Shown here: positions 9,866 to 19,039 of the stretch, piece after piece
How the letters are laid out: every line of letters starts with the position of its first letter
Numbering within the stretch: position 1 is the first letter of the stretch
Assembly (NCBI GenBank): GCA_010015605.1
Contig: ML975288.1
Span: forward strand, 62,001 to 126,000
From: Decorospora gaudefroyi
Taxonomy: Eukaryota > Ascomycota > Dothideomycetes > Pleosporales > Pleosporaceae
DNA: 64,000 bases
Reading direction: 5' to 3'
The notes under the pieces: generated by a model
Database searches by the model: none
What the model saw: only the letters and a program-made list of their open reading frames with translations
Told to the model about the DNA's origin: nothing
Position numbers and translations under genes: made by a program

Positions 9866-12281
9866 TTACATGACCGCGCAGTTTTGCCTCTGGCACTGCT
9901 GCAGGTACCCTTCATCCTCGTCCGTGCCTAACGCGCTACCCGACTTCCGCACCATACCCGTCACTGTTATAGTCTGGTCGCCTTCTGCGTGCCACCATCG
10001 CAGCGTCTGTTGCAATGCGCCGTCCGTCTCCTCGGATTTGATCGTCCACTTGCCGCCACTGACTTCAACCTTGGTTTGGCCAGACGGGAAATGGAATTCG
10101 GGAAGGTAGCAGACCGTGGGCGCCTCCTCTGCCGTCGAGCTTACCGCAGAAAGCGCGAGTTTGAATATGCAGTTTCTCAGATCGAAGCCGTACGATGAGA
10201 TGTCTCCGTGCACGGCGACAGGCGTAGGCCGGATGAAAGCCTCAGCCGCTCGCAGACCACGGACATCGTCGTCGCCCTTTTTCGAGCTCATTGTCTCAGG
10301 AGTAATAGTCTTTTGGAGGTTGGAAGGCGTTACGCTGAGCGTTTCACTCAATTGGGCACTTGAGAAAGTGGGCGAGCTTGTGTCGAGTGAGGCACGAGAG
10401 TCGGCTGGTGAAAATGCGCCTGCAGGTACCGCCTTGTCGTCTAGTGAGTAAATAGAGAGGTCTTCGCCGTTCCATAGGTCGCCCCAATAGTGGCAGTTCT
10501 GGGATAATGTTAGCATTCCACCGCAGCTGATTCGACGTGGCATACATTTGCGACATATGTCCATAGCGCAAATCCGTTCGCTTTACTGTCCTCCAGCGCA
10601 AAGTGATTGGCATCGAGCGCTGCTATTTGGCTGCTGTAATTGCCAGTCTTGTACGCGTACTTCTCATCCATGTCATAGGGTATGCCAATCTCTGTGAAGA
10701 TACAGGGGTGGACGCCCAGGTGCTCAGTGCCCTCATCCCGAATCGCCTTGAGCTGATGCGAAAAGCAGTTCCGGATGGCAGTCTCGCCGATCTTGATCGC
10801 AAAAGCTGGAGTCAGGTACTTCCCTCGGAGTACGCCAAAGACATCGACATTCCATACACGGTTCCTGCAGCGTGTTAGGTCTCACGCCAGCCTACATCAA
10901 TAGGCTCAACATACCACTTCTTGGTGATTAGGGTGATGCCGTCGTAAAAGTGCGGTGAGAAAATCATGTTCGGATCGTCGTCTTCAGTGCCCTTGATCGT
11001 GGGCGGTATCTCGAGCACGGGAGGTTGGAAGAACATCAACGAATCTGGGAATACCGACTTGACCATCTTGCTGTACGCCCGGTAATGCGCCAGCCAGTAG
11101 TGATTTGTGAAGTATTCATAGTCAATCTTGGCGCCATTCTTCGGATCGATTCCAAAGTAGTCCTTTTTCAGCACAGTGTCGGTCTCGGGGTCCCACACGC
11201 CGTGTTGTGCCCACAAGCACTCGCCTAAGTGCCACCCAGGATCGCGCTCCCATCCGTACTTGGTATCATCATAGTCTTTGGACAGCCAGGCCATGGTACC
11301 CTCAGGATCAACCAAGGCTGTCCCACTCTTGTACGGTCCCAAACCACCAAAGTCCCACGTAGAAATCTCGCAAGCTCTACCCGATCCGGTAAGGATTGCT
11401 TGCCACGCCGTCGGCGAGGTGCCCTTTTGGAGTTTCTGTTCGCTAGGTATTTCCGTGATATCTTGATAGCTGATCAGGCCCCTGTTGGGCTCGTTCATGC
11501 TCTCCCACCCGACGATTGGGTCATGCCAGAGGTCACCTGCTTCGTGTATCCGCTTCGCAAGATGCTCGCATGCGCTGATGAAGTGGTCTTGCAGATAGTC
11601 TTGGATATTCTTTCCATCTAGGATAGCCTTGGGCGCAAAGTCTCGGCCACCGAAGAAGAGCGTCCACATGACTTGGCATACTAGCCGTGTGTAATTGGTC
11701 GTCCAGATCATCTTGGGAAAGGTGACGGGGTCGGGGTATGTGTTGTGAACGAGCGCGGCTTCTGTGACGGCGAAGTTCTCGGGGTCCAGTCCGCAGGCAT
11801 ACAGCGTCCACATTGGCGCTCCAGAGCCTCCAGAGAAGCGCGACCACTGCAGTAGGTATTAGTGCGTAGTTGCTCATGTGCATTGAAAGCTACCTACAAC
11901 GTCCTGGTGCGGATCCATGAAGATGTAAAACCCATACTCCTTCGCCTTCCGTAGCAGGGCAATTGTGTGCTCTATCCATTCTTCATCGTACTTTCCCGGC
12001 CCTTCATGTTCTATGGCCTCCCAGGTAAAGACGTAGCGTATGGTGTTGTAGCCCCAACTACGTAATCGTGCAAAGTGTGTCGCTGAGTCTTCTAAGGAAA
12101 ACGGCCGGTTTACGAAGGATATGTTATCGCCGTCGAAGAAGTTATCGGGCATGTGTGAGGGCTGGTCGGGCGTGGCAGGGAATTTGGCATCTGCAGCGCA
12201 GTTGATGCCGTGAAGGGTGACTTCACGGTTCTGGGGATCGCGGAATATCCGTCCGTCGATTCGCAGTCGGATGGGCGACAT
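9866..12281 (-). CDS. GH5_12 endoglycoceramidase-related protein / steryl beta-glucosidase
   Basis: There are four exons (12281-11898, 11846-10915, 10864-10546, 10498-9866), giving 755 aa. The TIM-barrel motifs of fungal endoglycoceramidase-related proteins are present: VTLHGINCAADAKF, FMDPHQDVWSRFSGGSGAP, the acid/base Glu in WESMNEPNRG, and the nucleophile Glu in FTEIGIPYDMD. The family (EGCrP1/EGCrP2, Sgl1) removes glucose from glucosylceramide or ergosteryl glucoside inside the cell and affects vacuole and sterol-glucoside homeostasis. No signal peptide is seen, which fits a cytosolic or vacuole-surface enzyme. The C-terminal 200 residues after the barrel are a beta-sandwich-like tail (GDISSYGFDLRNCIFKLAL). 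Motifs favour the EGCrP2-like branch, but the substrate cannot be decided from sequence alone. Confidence 0.85.
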
Positions 12282-12677
12282 TACTGGTCGGGATATATGA
12301 GTGGTGAAAGAGGAAACAGGAAAAGAGGGTGAAGGTGAAGGAGGCTATCTGGGTTGGTGGGAGTATCATTATGCAATGCGCCTTAAGTCTGCCCAGATGC
12401 CCGGGCGGCGTTCGCGGGCATGTCATCATGCGCCACACCTGCATTAGCGGCGCCGGGGTCCAGCGTCCGTGCGCCGTACATTGCAGAGGACAAGTTGCAA
12501 CAGCGTGAAGGTGAAGGTCAAGGCCAGATAAAGTCCTGACCTGCGCCTTCCTCAAGTTCATGACCTAGCTAACCCCCACCTGCCGTTGCTTCTCTGCGCG
12601 GACTGTTTACCTCTATCCCACCTACCGTCGCTCATTTCCCGCTTCATCACCGCACACCACCGCACATCAACCACAAC
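12282..12677. promoter_or_regulatory. Divergent promoter region, GH5_12 / DNAJC3-like
   Basis: This 396-bp region separates two divergently transcribed genes, so it should serve both. The side next to the co-chaperone gene is pyrimidine-rich (CT/CCA runs), as is common for fungal core promoters. No clear UPR element could be assigned. Confidence 0.5.
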
Positions 12678-14243
12678 ATGATACTACGCCTGTCTGCCAT
12701 CGCCCTCGGGCTCCTTCCCCTCACCAGCGCCCTCTCGGCCTCGGACATTCCCACGGATACGCCCGTGTCACAGCTGATCAAGGACGCCAGCGTGAAGCTC
12801 GCTACCGGCAACACGCAGGATGCCCTCACCTACTTCGACGTGGCCATCTCCCGCGACCCGCGCAACTACCTTACATACTTCCGCCGCGGCGCCGCCTATC
12901 TCTCGCTCGGAAAGACGGCACAGGCCCAGCATGATTTCGACAAGGTGCTGGAGCTGAAGCCTGGCTTTGAGGGCGCATTGGTGCAGAGAGCCAAGATACG
13001 AGCAAGAAAGGCTGACTGGCCGGCCGCGAAGAAAGATTACGAGGCAGCGGGCAAGACAGACGAGGTCCGACAGCTAGAAGAGGCCGAAGTCTCTGCGCTC
13101 CTGGCAAAAGAGGCAGCGGACAAGGGCGATTGGGATTCCTGTATTTCCAACGCAGGGACTGCCATCGTGATAGCAGGTGGCGCCTACGACATCCGCAAGA
13201 CACGAGCACGCTGCCGCTTCGAAAAGGGTGAGGTCGTTGAAGGCATCAGCGACTTGCAGCACTTGCTCCAAATCAACACGGGCGACATTGAACCGCACCT
13301 CCAGAGCTCCGCCATGGCCTTTTATTCTCTGGGTGAAACCGACAAGGGTCTTAAACACATCGCTCAATGTCTGCAATCCGACCCGGACTCCAAAGCCTGC
13401 ACCAAACTCCGCAGACGAGAAAAGAACCTGGAGAAAGCCATCAAAAAAGTCCGCACCTACTTCGAGAAGCGCCAATTCGCCACCGCCTCCAAACTCCTCA
13501 TCGACCGCGGCGAAAACGAACCAGGCCTGCTAAACGAAGTCAAAGCCGATTTCGACGAATACACACAAGCAGGCTACATCTTCCCCTCGTCACCCCAAGG
13601 CCTCTACGAAACCCTACTAGAAATGACATGCGAAGCCTACATCGAAATGAACAATTTCAAGAAGGGAACACCCTACTGTACGGAAGCCCTACAACGAAAC
13701 CCAAACTCACTCCACGGCCTCATCCACAAAGCCCAGCGCCAACTCGAAGCCGACGACTTTGAAGACTGTGTCCGCACACTAGACCACGCGAAAGAACACC
13801 ACAAGCACCAAAAACTAGACGAAATGCATCACAAAGCACACACCTTGCTCAAGCGATCAAAAACAAAAGATTACTACAAGGTCCTAGGGGTAACGCGTGA
13901 CGCAGATGAACGAGAGATCAAAAAGGCCTATCGCAAGCTAACCAAGGTTTTCCATCCGGATAAGGCGGCTGCAAATAACATCACTCCCGAAGAGGCGCAG
14001 AAGAAGATGGCTGCGGTGAATGAGGCGTATGAGGTGTTGTCCGACCCCGAACTCAAGGAACGTTTTGATCGTGGGGATGATCCGAATTCGAATGAGCAGC
14101 AGCAGGGAAATCCGTTCCAGGGCAGTCCGTTTGGAGGGCAGCAGTTTATGTTTAGGCAAGGTGGTGGTGGAGGTGGCTTCCCCGGTGGTGGCTTCAAGTT
14201 TCAGCAGGGTGGTGGATTCCCTGGTGGAGGGTTCCCTTTTTAG
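12678..14243 (+). CDS. ER TPR/DnaJ co-chaperone (DNAJC3/p58IPK-like)
   Basis: A single exon encodes 521 aa. An N-terminal signal peptide (ILRLSAIALGLLPLTSALS) predicts entry to the ER. TPR repeats fill about residues 30-385 (ATGNTQDALTYFDVAISRDP, YLSLGKTAQAQHDFDKVLEL). The J domain near residues 393-460 (KDYYKVLGVTRDADEREIKK) carries the HPD triad (VFHPDKAA) needed to stimulate Hsp70 ATPase. A Gly/Phe/Gln-rich tail ends the protein. The layout (signal, TPRs, J domain, Gly-rich tail) matches DNAJC3/p58IPK, which hands unfolded clients to BiP/Kar2. No KDEL-type retention signal is visible at the C-terminus (GGGFPF). Confidence 0.9.
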   Translation: MILRLSAIALGLLPLTSALSASDIPTDTPVSQLIKDASVKLATGNTQDALTYFDVAISRDPRNYLTYFRRGAAYLSLGKTAQAQHDFDKVLELKPGFEGALVQRAKIRARKADWPAAKKDYEAAGKTDEVRQLEEAEVSALLAKEAADKGDWDSCISNAGTAIVIAGGAYDIRKTRARCRFEKGEVVEGISDLQHLLQINTGDIEPHLQSSAMAFYSLGETDKGLKHIAQCLQSDPDSKACTKLRRREKNLEKAIKKVRTYFEKRQFATASKLLIDRGENEPGLLNEVKADFDEYTQAGYIFPSSPQGLYETLLEMTCEAYIEMNNFKKGTPYCTEALQRNPNSLHGLIHKAQRQLEADDFEDCVRTLDHAKEHHKHQKLDEMHHKAHTLLKRSKTKDYYKVLGVTRDADEREIKKAYRKLTKVFHPDKAAANNITPEEAQKKMAAVNEAYEVLSDPELKERFDRGDDPNSNEQQQGNPFQGSPFGGQQFMFRQGGGGGGFPGGGFKFQQGGGFPGGGFPF

Positions 14244-14767
14244 GTTCGGTCTTTGACGTGTTTTGTGGTGTTTTGGTGTATGGCCATAAGGGTAGAGCCT
14301 AGTGGCGTTTTTCCTTTTCGTGTACGATATCATTGTTTTTGGCAATTTTTTGGACCATGAACCGATTAAATCATAGTTTGCTGCTATGTAGTAAGGGAAA
14401 GCATCATTTCTTCATCCCAGTCTGTATTATTCTTCATCAGAATCCGTCTTATTCTTCGGTCCCAGTACATGGTTATCAAGTTCCTACTTTCGAGCTAGTT
14501 TTCATGCCCTCTCAAGATGCCCAGATTCCATCGCAGCAACGCAGCACCGCATCGATCAAGCTGATTAATTTGCCTTTGTTTTTTGTCTGCTTGAGCAAAA
14601 CTACGGGACGTTGTTGTTAAACCTTGCCAAGTACGTCGTCGATAGTAAATCGTCATTCGACTTTGATTTTCCTAGCAGCCCTGGAAACGCCATAGATCGC
14701 CAAACTCTACACAAATTGCTCTGGTACCGGATGAAGGGTCATTGAACCCAGGATATCTTCACCGTTC
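14244..14767. other. Intergenic between co-chaperone and frameshifted BTB gene
   Basis: This is the 3' region of two convergent genes. I see no further gene. A short T-rich stretch after 14244 probably holds the co-chaperone 3' UTR. Confidence 0.5.
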
Positions 14768-15564
14768 TTAGGCCATCGGAACATTCGTCTCATCATGGAT
14801 AGCGGGTGCAACTGTCGCACTGTTGTTGAGACCGCCGGCTTCATCCGCAACTCCATGGACGACGTGGTACGACTCAGGGCGCTCAAGCCAAGGTCTTGCC
14901 CTCTCTTCTGGTTTTGCACGCTTCGCAATAAGCACAGGAACTAACTCCTCAAGAAAGTTAGTACCCCGCAACAGCGCCATGTCCTTGACGCCGGGCCACC
15001 CGCCTCTACCTTATACGCGAGCAAATCGACCATAAGGCGGCGTGCTGGCGAGCCTTTCGTAGTGCCGTCGTAAATCGTTTTAATGACTGGGAATGAAGGA
15101 TTTCCGCCTCTTTTGCTTGCCATCTCGATCATCGCGTCCAGGACCATTCGTTGGAATTTCTTGTCTTTGAGCTTCGAGCCGAGGACGTAGAGCCGAGCCA
15201 AGTGTAGCCAGTTGTTGGTAAGCTTAACCAATCTCCGTGTGTAAAGCCATTGGCAGTAGGCCTGGACGGTGGCAGTATACTCGTCGGATAGATCAATGGC
15301 AGCGCTCTCGTCGGTACGCCACTCTGGCTTCATGGCATTCTTAAGGAACTCGGAGGTGGAGCTGAGAACATCTTTATGAACATGCACAAATTTGTCGCCG
15401 GCGCGCACGACAACGACTACGCCAGTGATGCTATTGAGATGAGTGAAATGTGCGCAGACTAACTCGCAGGGAAGCTGCATCACTTACTTAGGCATTTCGC
15501 CTGCTTCATCCTCGTCGACCAAGACCTGCTGCTTGCGTTTTCGTGGCGGAGGGGTGTCGGACAT
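14768..15564 (-). pseudogene. BTB/POZ domain gene with probable frameshift
   Basis: Exon 1 (15564-15488; MSDTPPPRKRKQQ, basic) is spliced by a 57-bp intron to 15430. The BTB fold follows (VVVVRAGDKFVHVHKDVLSS, FLKNAMKPEWRTD, AYCQWLYTRRL, LARLYVLGSKL). The frame is good up to MVDLLAYK near 15012. It then continues as unrelated residues to an early stop, while the -2/+1 frame carries the family tail (FLEELVPVLIAKR, RPWLERPESYHVV) to 14768. Alignment to the intact BTB protein at 2942-3857 is gap-free across the join if one base is restored around 15009-15011. Either one G was lost (pseudogene) or the assembly has an error. A 69-bp intron with TACTAAC is possible here but would give a C-terminus unlike the family. 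Confidence 0.6.
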
Positions 15565-16522
15565 ACTGGAGGATCTCCTACCCGGAGTTAGCTCTGTGGA
15601 AGATATGCTTGCGTGAGTAAGAGCTTTTGCGCACCGTCTATGTTTGAACGTCATCATTCGAGACTATACGACGGGGGGAGGGGGCAGCGATTGCACAGTC
15701 GAGCAAGGCGGTAGTGAGCGATGTGCACAATTGACGAGGTACAGATAAAGTCGCACCAAGGCTAGCGTGAATAGGTTTAAAAGCCCAAGTGAGATGAGCG
15801 GGGAGAAGATGTGTTTCTTGCGGTGAAAGGTGAAGGTGACGAAGTTGTGTGCCCGAAGAGGAAAGAGCGCGGCAGTGTCAACAAACACGCAAGCTAGGGT
15901 GGTCTCCCGAACTTATTGTGTCGTGTTTGAGGGGCTCGAGCAGCTGAGCGAATTTTGGGCTTGGGTAGCAGTGCGAGCCAGCGAGAGTGAACTGGCAAGT
16001 ACTGAAAATGCCTGTTGCTGTTACTCTTACCGATACCATATCATGCCTAAGCGGTTGGGAGTCATGCTGGAGACGCATCGCCTCCACCTTCACTGCCGCG
16101 AAGCGGCATATATCGCTGTGGTAGGAGAAGAGAGATGATCTCTAGAGCTGAAATTAAATGTGTAAGGTAAGTGGGGAGGTCCTTTTCATAGTGACGAAAT
16201 CTCGGGCGCAGGGAGGAAAGAGCGAGGGCATGTGTGATGTCAAGGAACACTAACGGGCAGTCACGATGGAGGTAGGGCGGGGATCGCTATCAAATCAGTT
16301 CGACTCTCCCAGAACTATGCAGCACCGCAACATGTTCCTGTTCTTCTCCCAAGCCTCGGAAACGCCCACCTTTCCTAACTAACTGTCTCAGCCGTGGCTT
16401 GTTTGTCTACTTTCTTGCTAACAAAGTACAATTCCAGGTCAAACCACAGCTGAAAGGCTACGAGCGCACGACAGTATCAGTACATCGCAGCAATCATGTC
16501 CTTCATAAAGTCGGCATCCTTT
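15565..16522. other. Intergenic between two damaged BTB genes
   Basis: No supported gene occurs in this roughly 960-bp stretch. It should hold the promoter of the BTB gene at 14768-15564. Confidence 0.45.
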
Positions 16523-16868
16523 TCACCATCGAGATTGGCATGGTACACCCCCGCGGTTAAGTCCAAACGCGCATACATCGTCCACAAAATGGCGGGCGGG
16601 GGAACTAACCGTAGTATCTCCGTAGATGGTGCGTATAGCCGCGACTGGTGGACCGTCCCAGAATATCGATGATGGCCTTGGTGATGTTGTTTTCGAATGC
16701 TGTGTCTATGGTCACTTCGCTAAGGACGTACATGCGCGCGAAGGCTACTATGGCCAAGGTCATTGGAGGGGTAGCCCTGGTGTAGAGCCACTGGCTATAC
16801 TCCACCAAGTATTTTGGATCGGTCCTCCATCTCAGGGTGCGCTTGCCCAATGCCGTTGTGGTGTTTAG
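16523..16868 (-). pseudogene. BTB gene relic (fragment with frameshift)
   Basis: One frame (about 16850-16670) reads LRWRTDPKYLVEYSQWLYTR, then MYVLSEVTIDTAF and NITKAIIDILG, like the second half of a BTB fold. A second frame then picks up the family C-terminal part (AIRTIYGDTTVSSPARHF, VDDVCAFGLNRGG), which parallels IKTIYDGTTKGSPARRLMVD in the neighbouring BTB gene, ending near 16523. The first half of the BTB fold and any start are missing, and the two parts need a one-base shift near 16665. This is a decayed copy of the same family as the two BTB genes to its left. Confidence 0.6.
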
Positions 16869-17085
16869 TGCTGGTCAGTCACGAGAAATTGTGAGTCTCG
16901 ACTTCTTCTCGGCTGCTCTCCATCTACCACACACTCGGCCTCACATTATGTGAAAAGGGCGTATCGCAAGACTCGATCCCCAAGAAACCACATCGTAGTC
17001 GGCTACTCTCCACGCAGCGCCATCAGGCCAGACTTGAACTCAAAACGCAGACTTGTATACTTCAAAGCTTTTCTGGACGCGTTCG

Positions 17086-18294
17086 CTATTCGCTATGGAC
17101 ACACTTAGAGTCAACCGCGAACGCTGAGTCTTTACTTCGGAACGCTCTCATTACGGCCATGGCAATCTGGGGCTGCATCATAATCCGATCATGAACACCA
17201 TATCGCGGCACTTCTTGCCTGATCACTCCGTTCGGGGTCGGCCATTCCACATACCACCCACCCTCCCCCAACAGCACTGTTTTTGACTCCTTCTCCTTAT
17301 TGAACTCGACTTGGTGCATCCTTTTCTGCTTCGTTGCACCAACGGCGTGCTCGAAGAATTTATTGCTCAAAGTCCAAGGGACCACGGGATCGTCTTGGGC
17401 ATGGAAGATCTCAATGTGGTAGGCAGGACTATGCCGCACAACCTCCACAAGCCTATCCAGGTTCGGCCACTGATTACGCATGCCTTGGGTGCAGAAGACC
17501 TTTAGGCTTGGGAATTTCGCAAGCAGCCCAAAAGCACGTAGGCCGAAGAAGGTACGGTACTCAGTTAGCATGGTCGGCACGTCGGGAAACGATCCAGTGA
17601 TGATCAAGCCGGCAATAGAGACCTTCTGGACTGCCAGCGTCCGGGCGAGAGCGATAGCGACGGACGACCCCATCGACTGACCAAACACAACAATGCGCTC
17701 CGGAGCGATGCCAGCGACGTCGGTAGCCCAGCGGAAAACGGACTGCGCGTCAACGATGAGGCCCTTCTCGCTTGGCGTACCCGATGAGAGCCCGAAGCCA
17801 CGGTAGTCAAAAGCTAGCACATGGATCTTGTTGGGCGCCGTGGATGATAAGGAACGGTAGCATTCAGTCCGACAGTATGCCGACAAGGCCCCCGACGAGC
17901 CATGCGTGTGGATCACCAATCTGGCTTCCGGGTCCTCTTTCAACAGCCGAAAGTTAAGCCCCTTGCTAATGTCTCTACCGCGGTTTCGATCCTGCGTGAC
18001 AAGTCGTTTGGCGTTCTGTTGATACAAGCCGATAGGCAGAACGTGCCAGGCGTGGAGCTTCTCTCCATCCCTTGTCTTGATGAAGAAGGGAGTCGCCTGG
18101 CAGTGAGCGAAGCCGAACTGCTCCGGGTGGTTAAGGTCGTTTCCACCAGTGAGCTTCATGCGATGCATGTATACCGCATGGCATTCTATCGATGGGACGC
18201 GAAGGATTGCAAGGATGCTGGCTGAGTAGAAGACAGAAGCGATTCCGACACCACTCAACACAGTGGTGAGTGGTACTATTGCGTTGGTCGGCAT
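17086..18294 (-). CDS. Alpha/beta hydrolase, ABHD12-like
   Basis: A single exon encodes 402 aa. A hydrophobic segment at about residues 8-31 suggests an N-terminal membrane anchor. The alpha/beta-hydrolase core has an HTHGSSG oxyanion-hole-like loop near 129, FDYRGFGLSSG near 162, and the nucleophile elbow GQSMGSS with Ser207. The likely acid is the Asp of AQDDPVVP and the likely His is that of GVHDRIM. This layout fits ABHD12/Bem46-like membrane serine hydrolases (lysophospholipase or acyl-glycerol lipase). It is divergent from the MFS transporter gene with 745 bp between starts, so it could belong to the polyketide locus as a border gene. A housekeeping lipid hydrolase is just as possible. 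Confidence 0.8.
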   Translation of the reverse strand: MPTNAIVPLTTVLSGVGIASVFYSASILAILRVPSIECHAVYMHRMKLTGGNDLNHPEQFGFAHCQATPFFIKTRDGEKLHAWHVLPIGLYQQNAKRLVTQDRNRGRDISKGLNFRLLKEDPEARLVIHTHGSSGALSAYCRTECYRSLSSTAPNKIHVLAFDYRGFGLSSGTPSEKGLIVDAQSVFRWATDVAGIAPERIVVFGQSMGSSVAIALARTLAVQKVSIAGLIITGSFPDVPTMLTEYRTFFGLRAFGLLAKFPSLKVFCTQGMRNQWPNLDRLVEVVRHSPAYHIEIFHAQDDPVVPWTLSNKFFEHAVGATKQKRMHQVEFNKEKESKTVLLGEGGWYVEWPTPNGVIRQEVPRYGVHDRIMMQPQIAMAVMRAFRSKDSAFAVDSKCVHSE

Positions 18295-19039
18295 TGTCGG
18301 GTTATGTCCGGATGCGAAGTATGCAACTCCTCGTCCGGCTTATGGGAGCAACACTGGTGTGTGAGGTTTTTCCAGGAAGAGAGGCCCTAAGGCTGACGGT
18401 AGTTCTTCGGGCCACGCACGTTGCCAGCAACGCTTACGAGTCCATACTTGATGCGAGAGAGACGTCAACACTGGTGTGATCCTTCGGTTGACAAGCAGTG
18501 AAACGAGTTGACTTGGTAGTGTGTTTAGCAAGATTATTTCCTTCACACTAACCCTTCGAGCGCTACGGTCACAATGTACGTGTTGTTGGTAAATTACGTG
18601 TCTCGGGCTCGGCTCGCATTCGATGATCAAGGGGGTTTGGTGGTAGGCGGCCTAATGCTTTAAGTTAACACATCAGGTGATGTGGATCTTCCCAACTTGG
18701 CCGTGCGGCGTGGAGGAACGAGGCTGAGGGGATCTGGCGCCAGGCGAAGCACGGGAGAGGGACGGCCCACAAAACGTTCTGCACGATAATGACTCGCGGC
18801 CACACCACGAACACTAGCCGATGCTGCAACGTACGTACACAGTAGAAGCTATTTAAGATCCTTCATACCTAAGCCAAGAAATCTCGCACCGAATAGTCGT
18901 ACGACAACGAGGATGTCTGGGAATTCCCATGTTCATGCGCAGCGTTCCCAGGAGTTTCCAGTCCTACTCACCCATTTACATTATGTCGAGTCCTCACTAA
19001 CCTTTTTGTCCTCTTTCGCTGCAGCACTTCACTCCGAAC
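18295..19039. promoter_or_regulatory. Divergent promoter, hydrolase / MFS transporter
   Basis: This 745-bp bidirectional intergenic region separates the ABHD12-like gene and the MFS gene. A CT-rich stretch ending in GCAG lies just before the MFS start and might be the end of a 5' UTR intron. No regulator site was assigned. Confidence 0.4.

Noticed and set aside
14707..14928. Alternative C-terminal exon for the frameshifted BTB gene through a 69-bp intron with TACTAAC
   Set aside because: The splice signals are acceptable, but the resulting tail has no similarity to the intact BTB relative, whereas the other frame does. I keep it only as an alternative.
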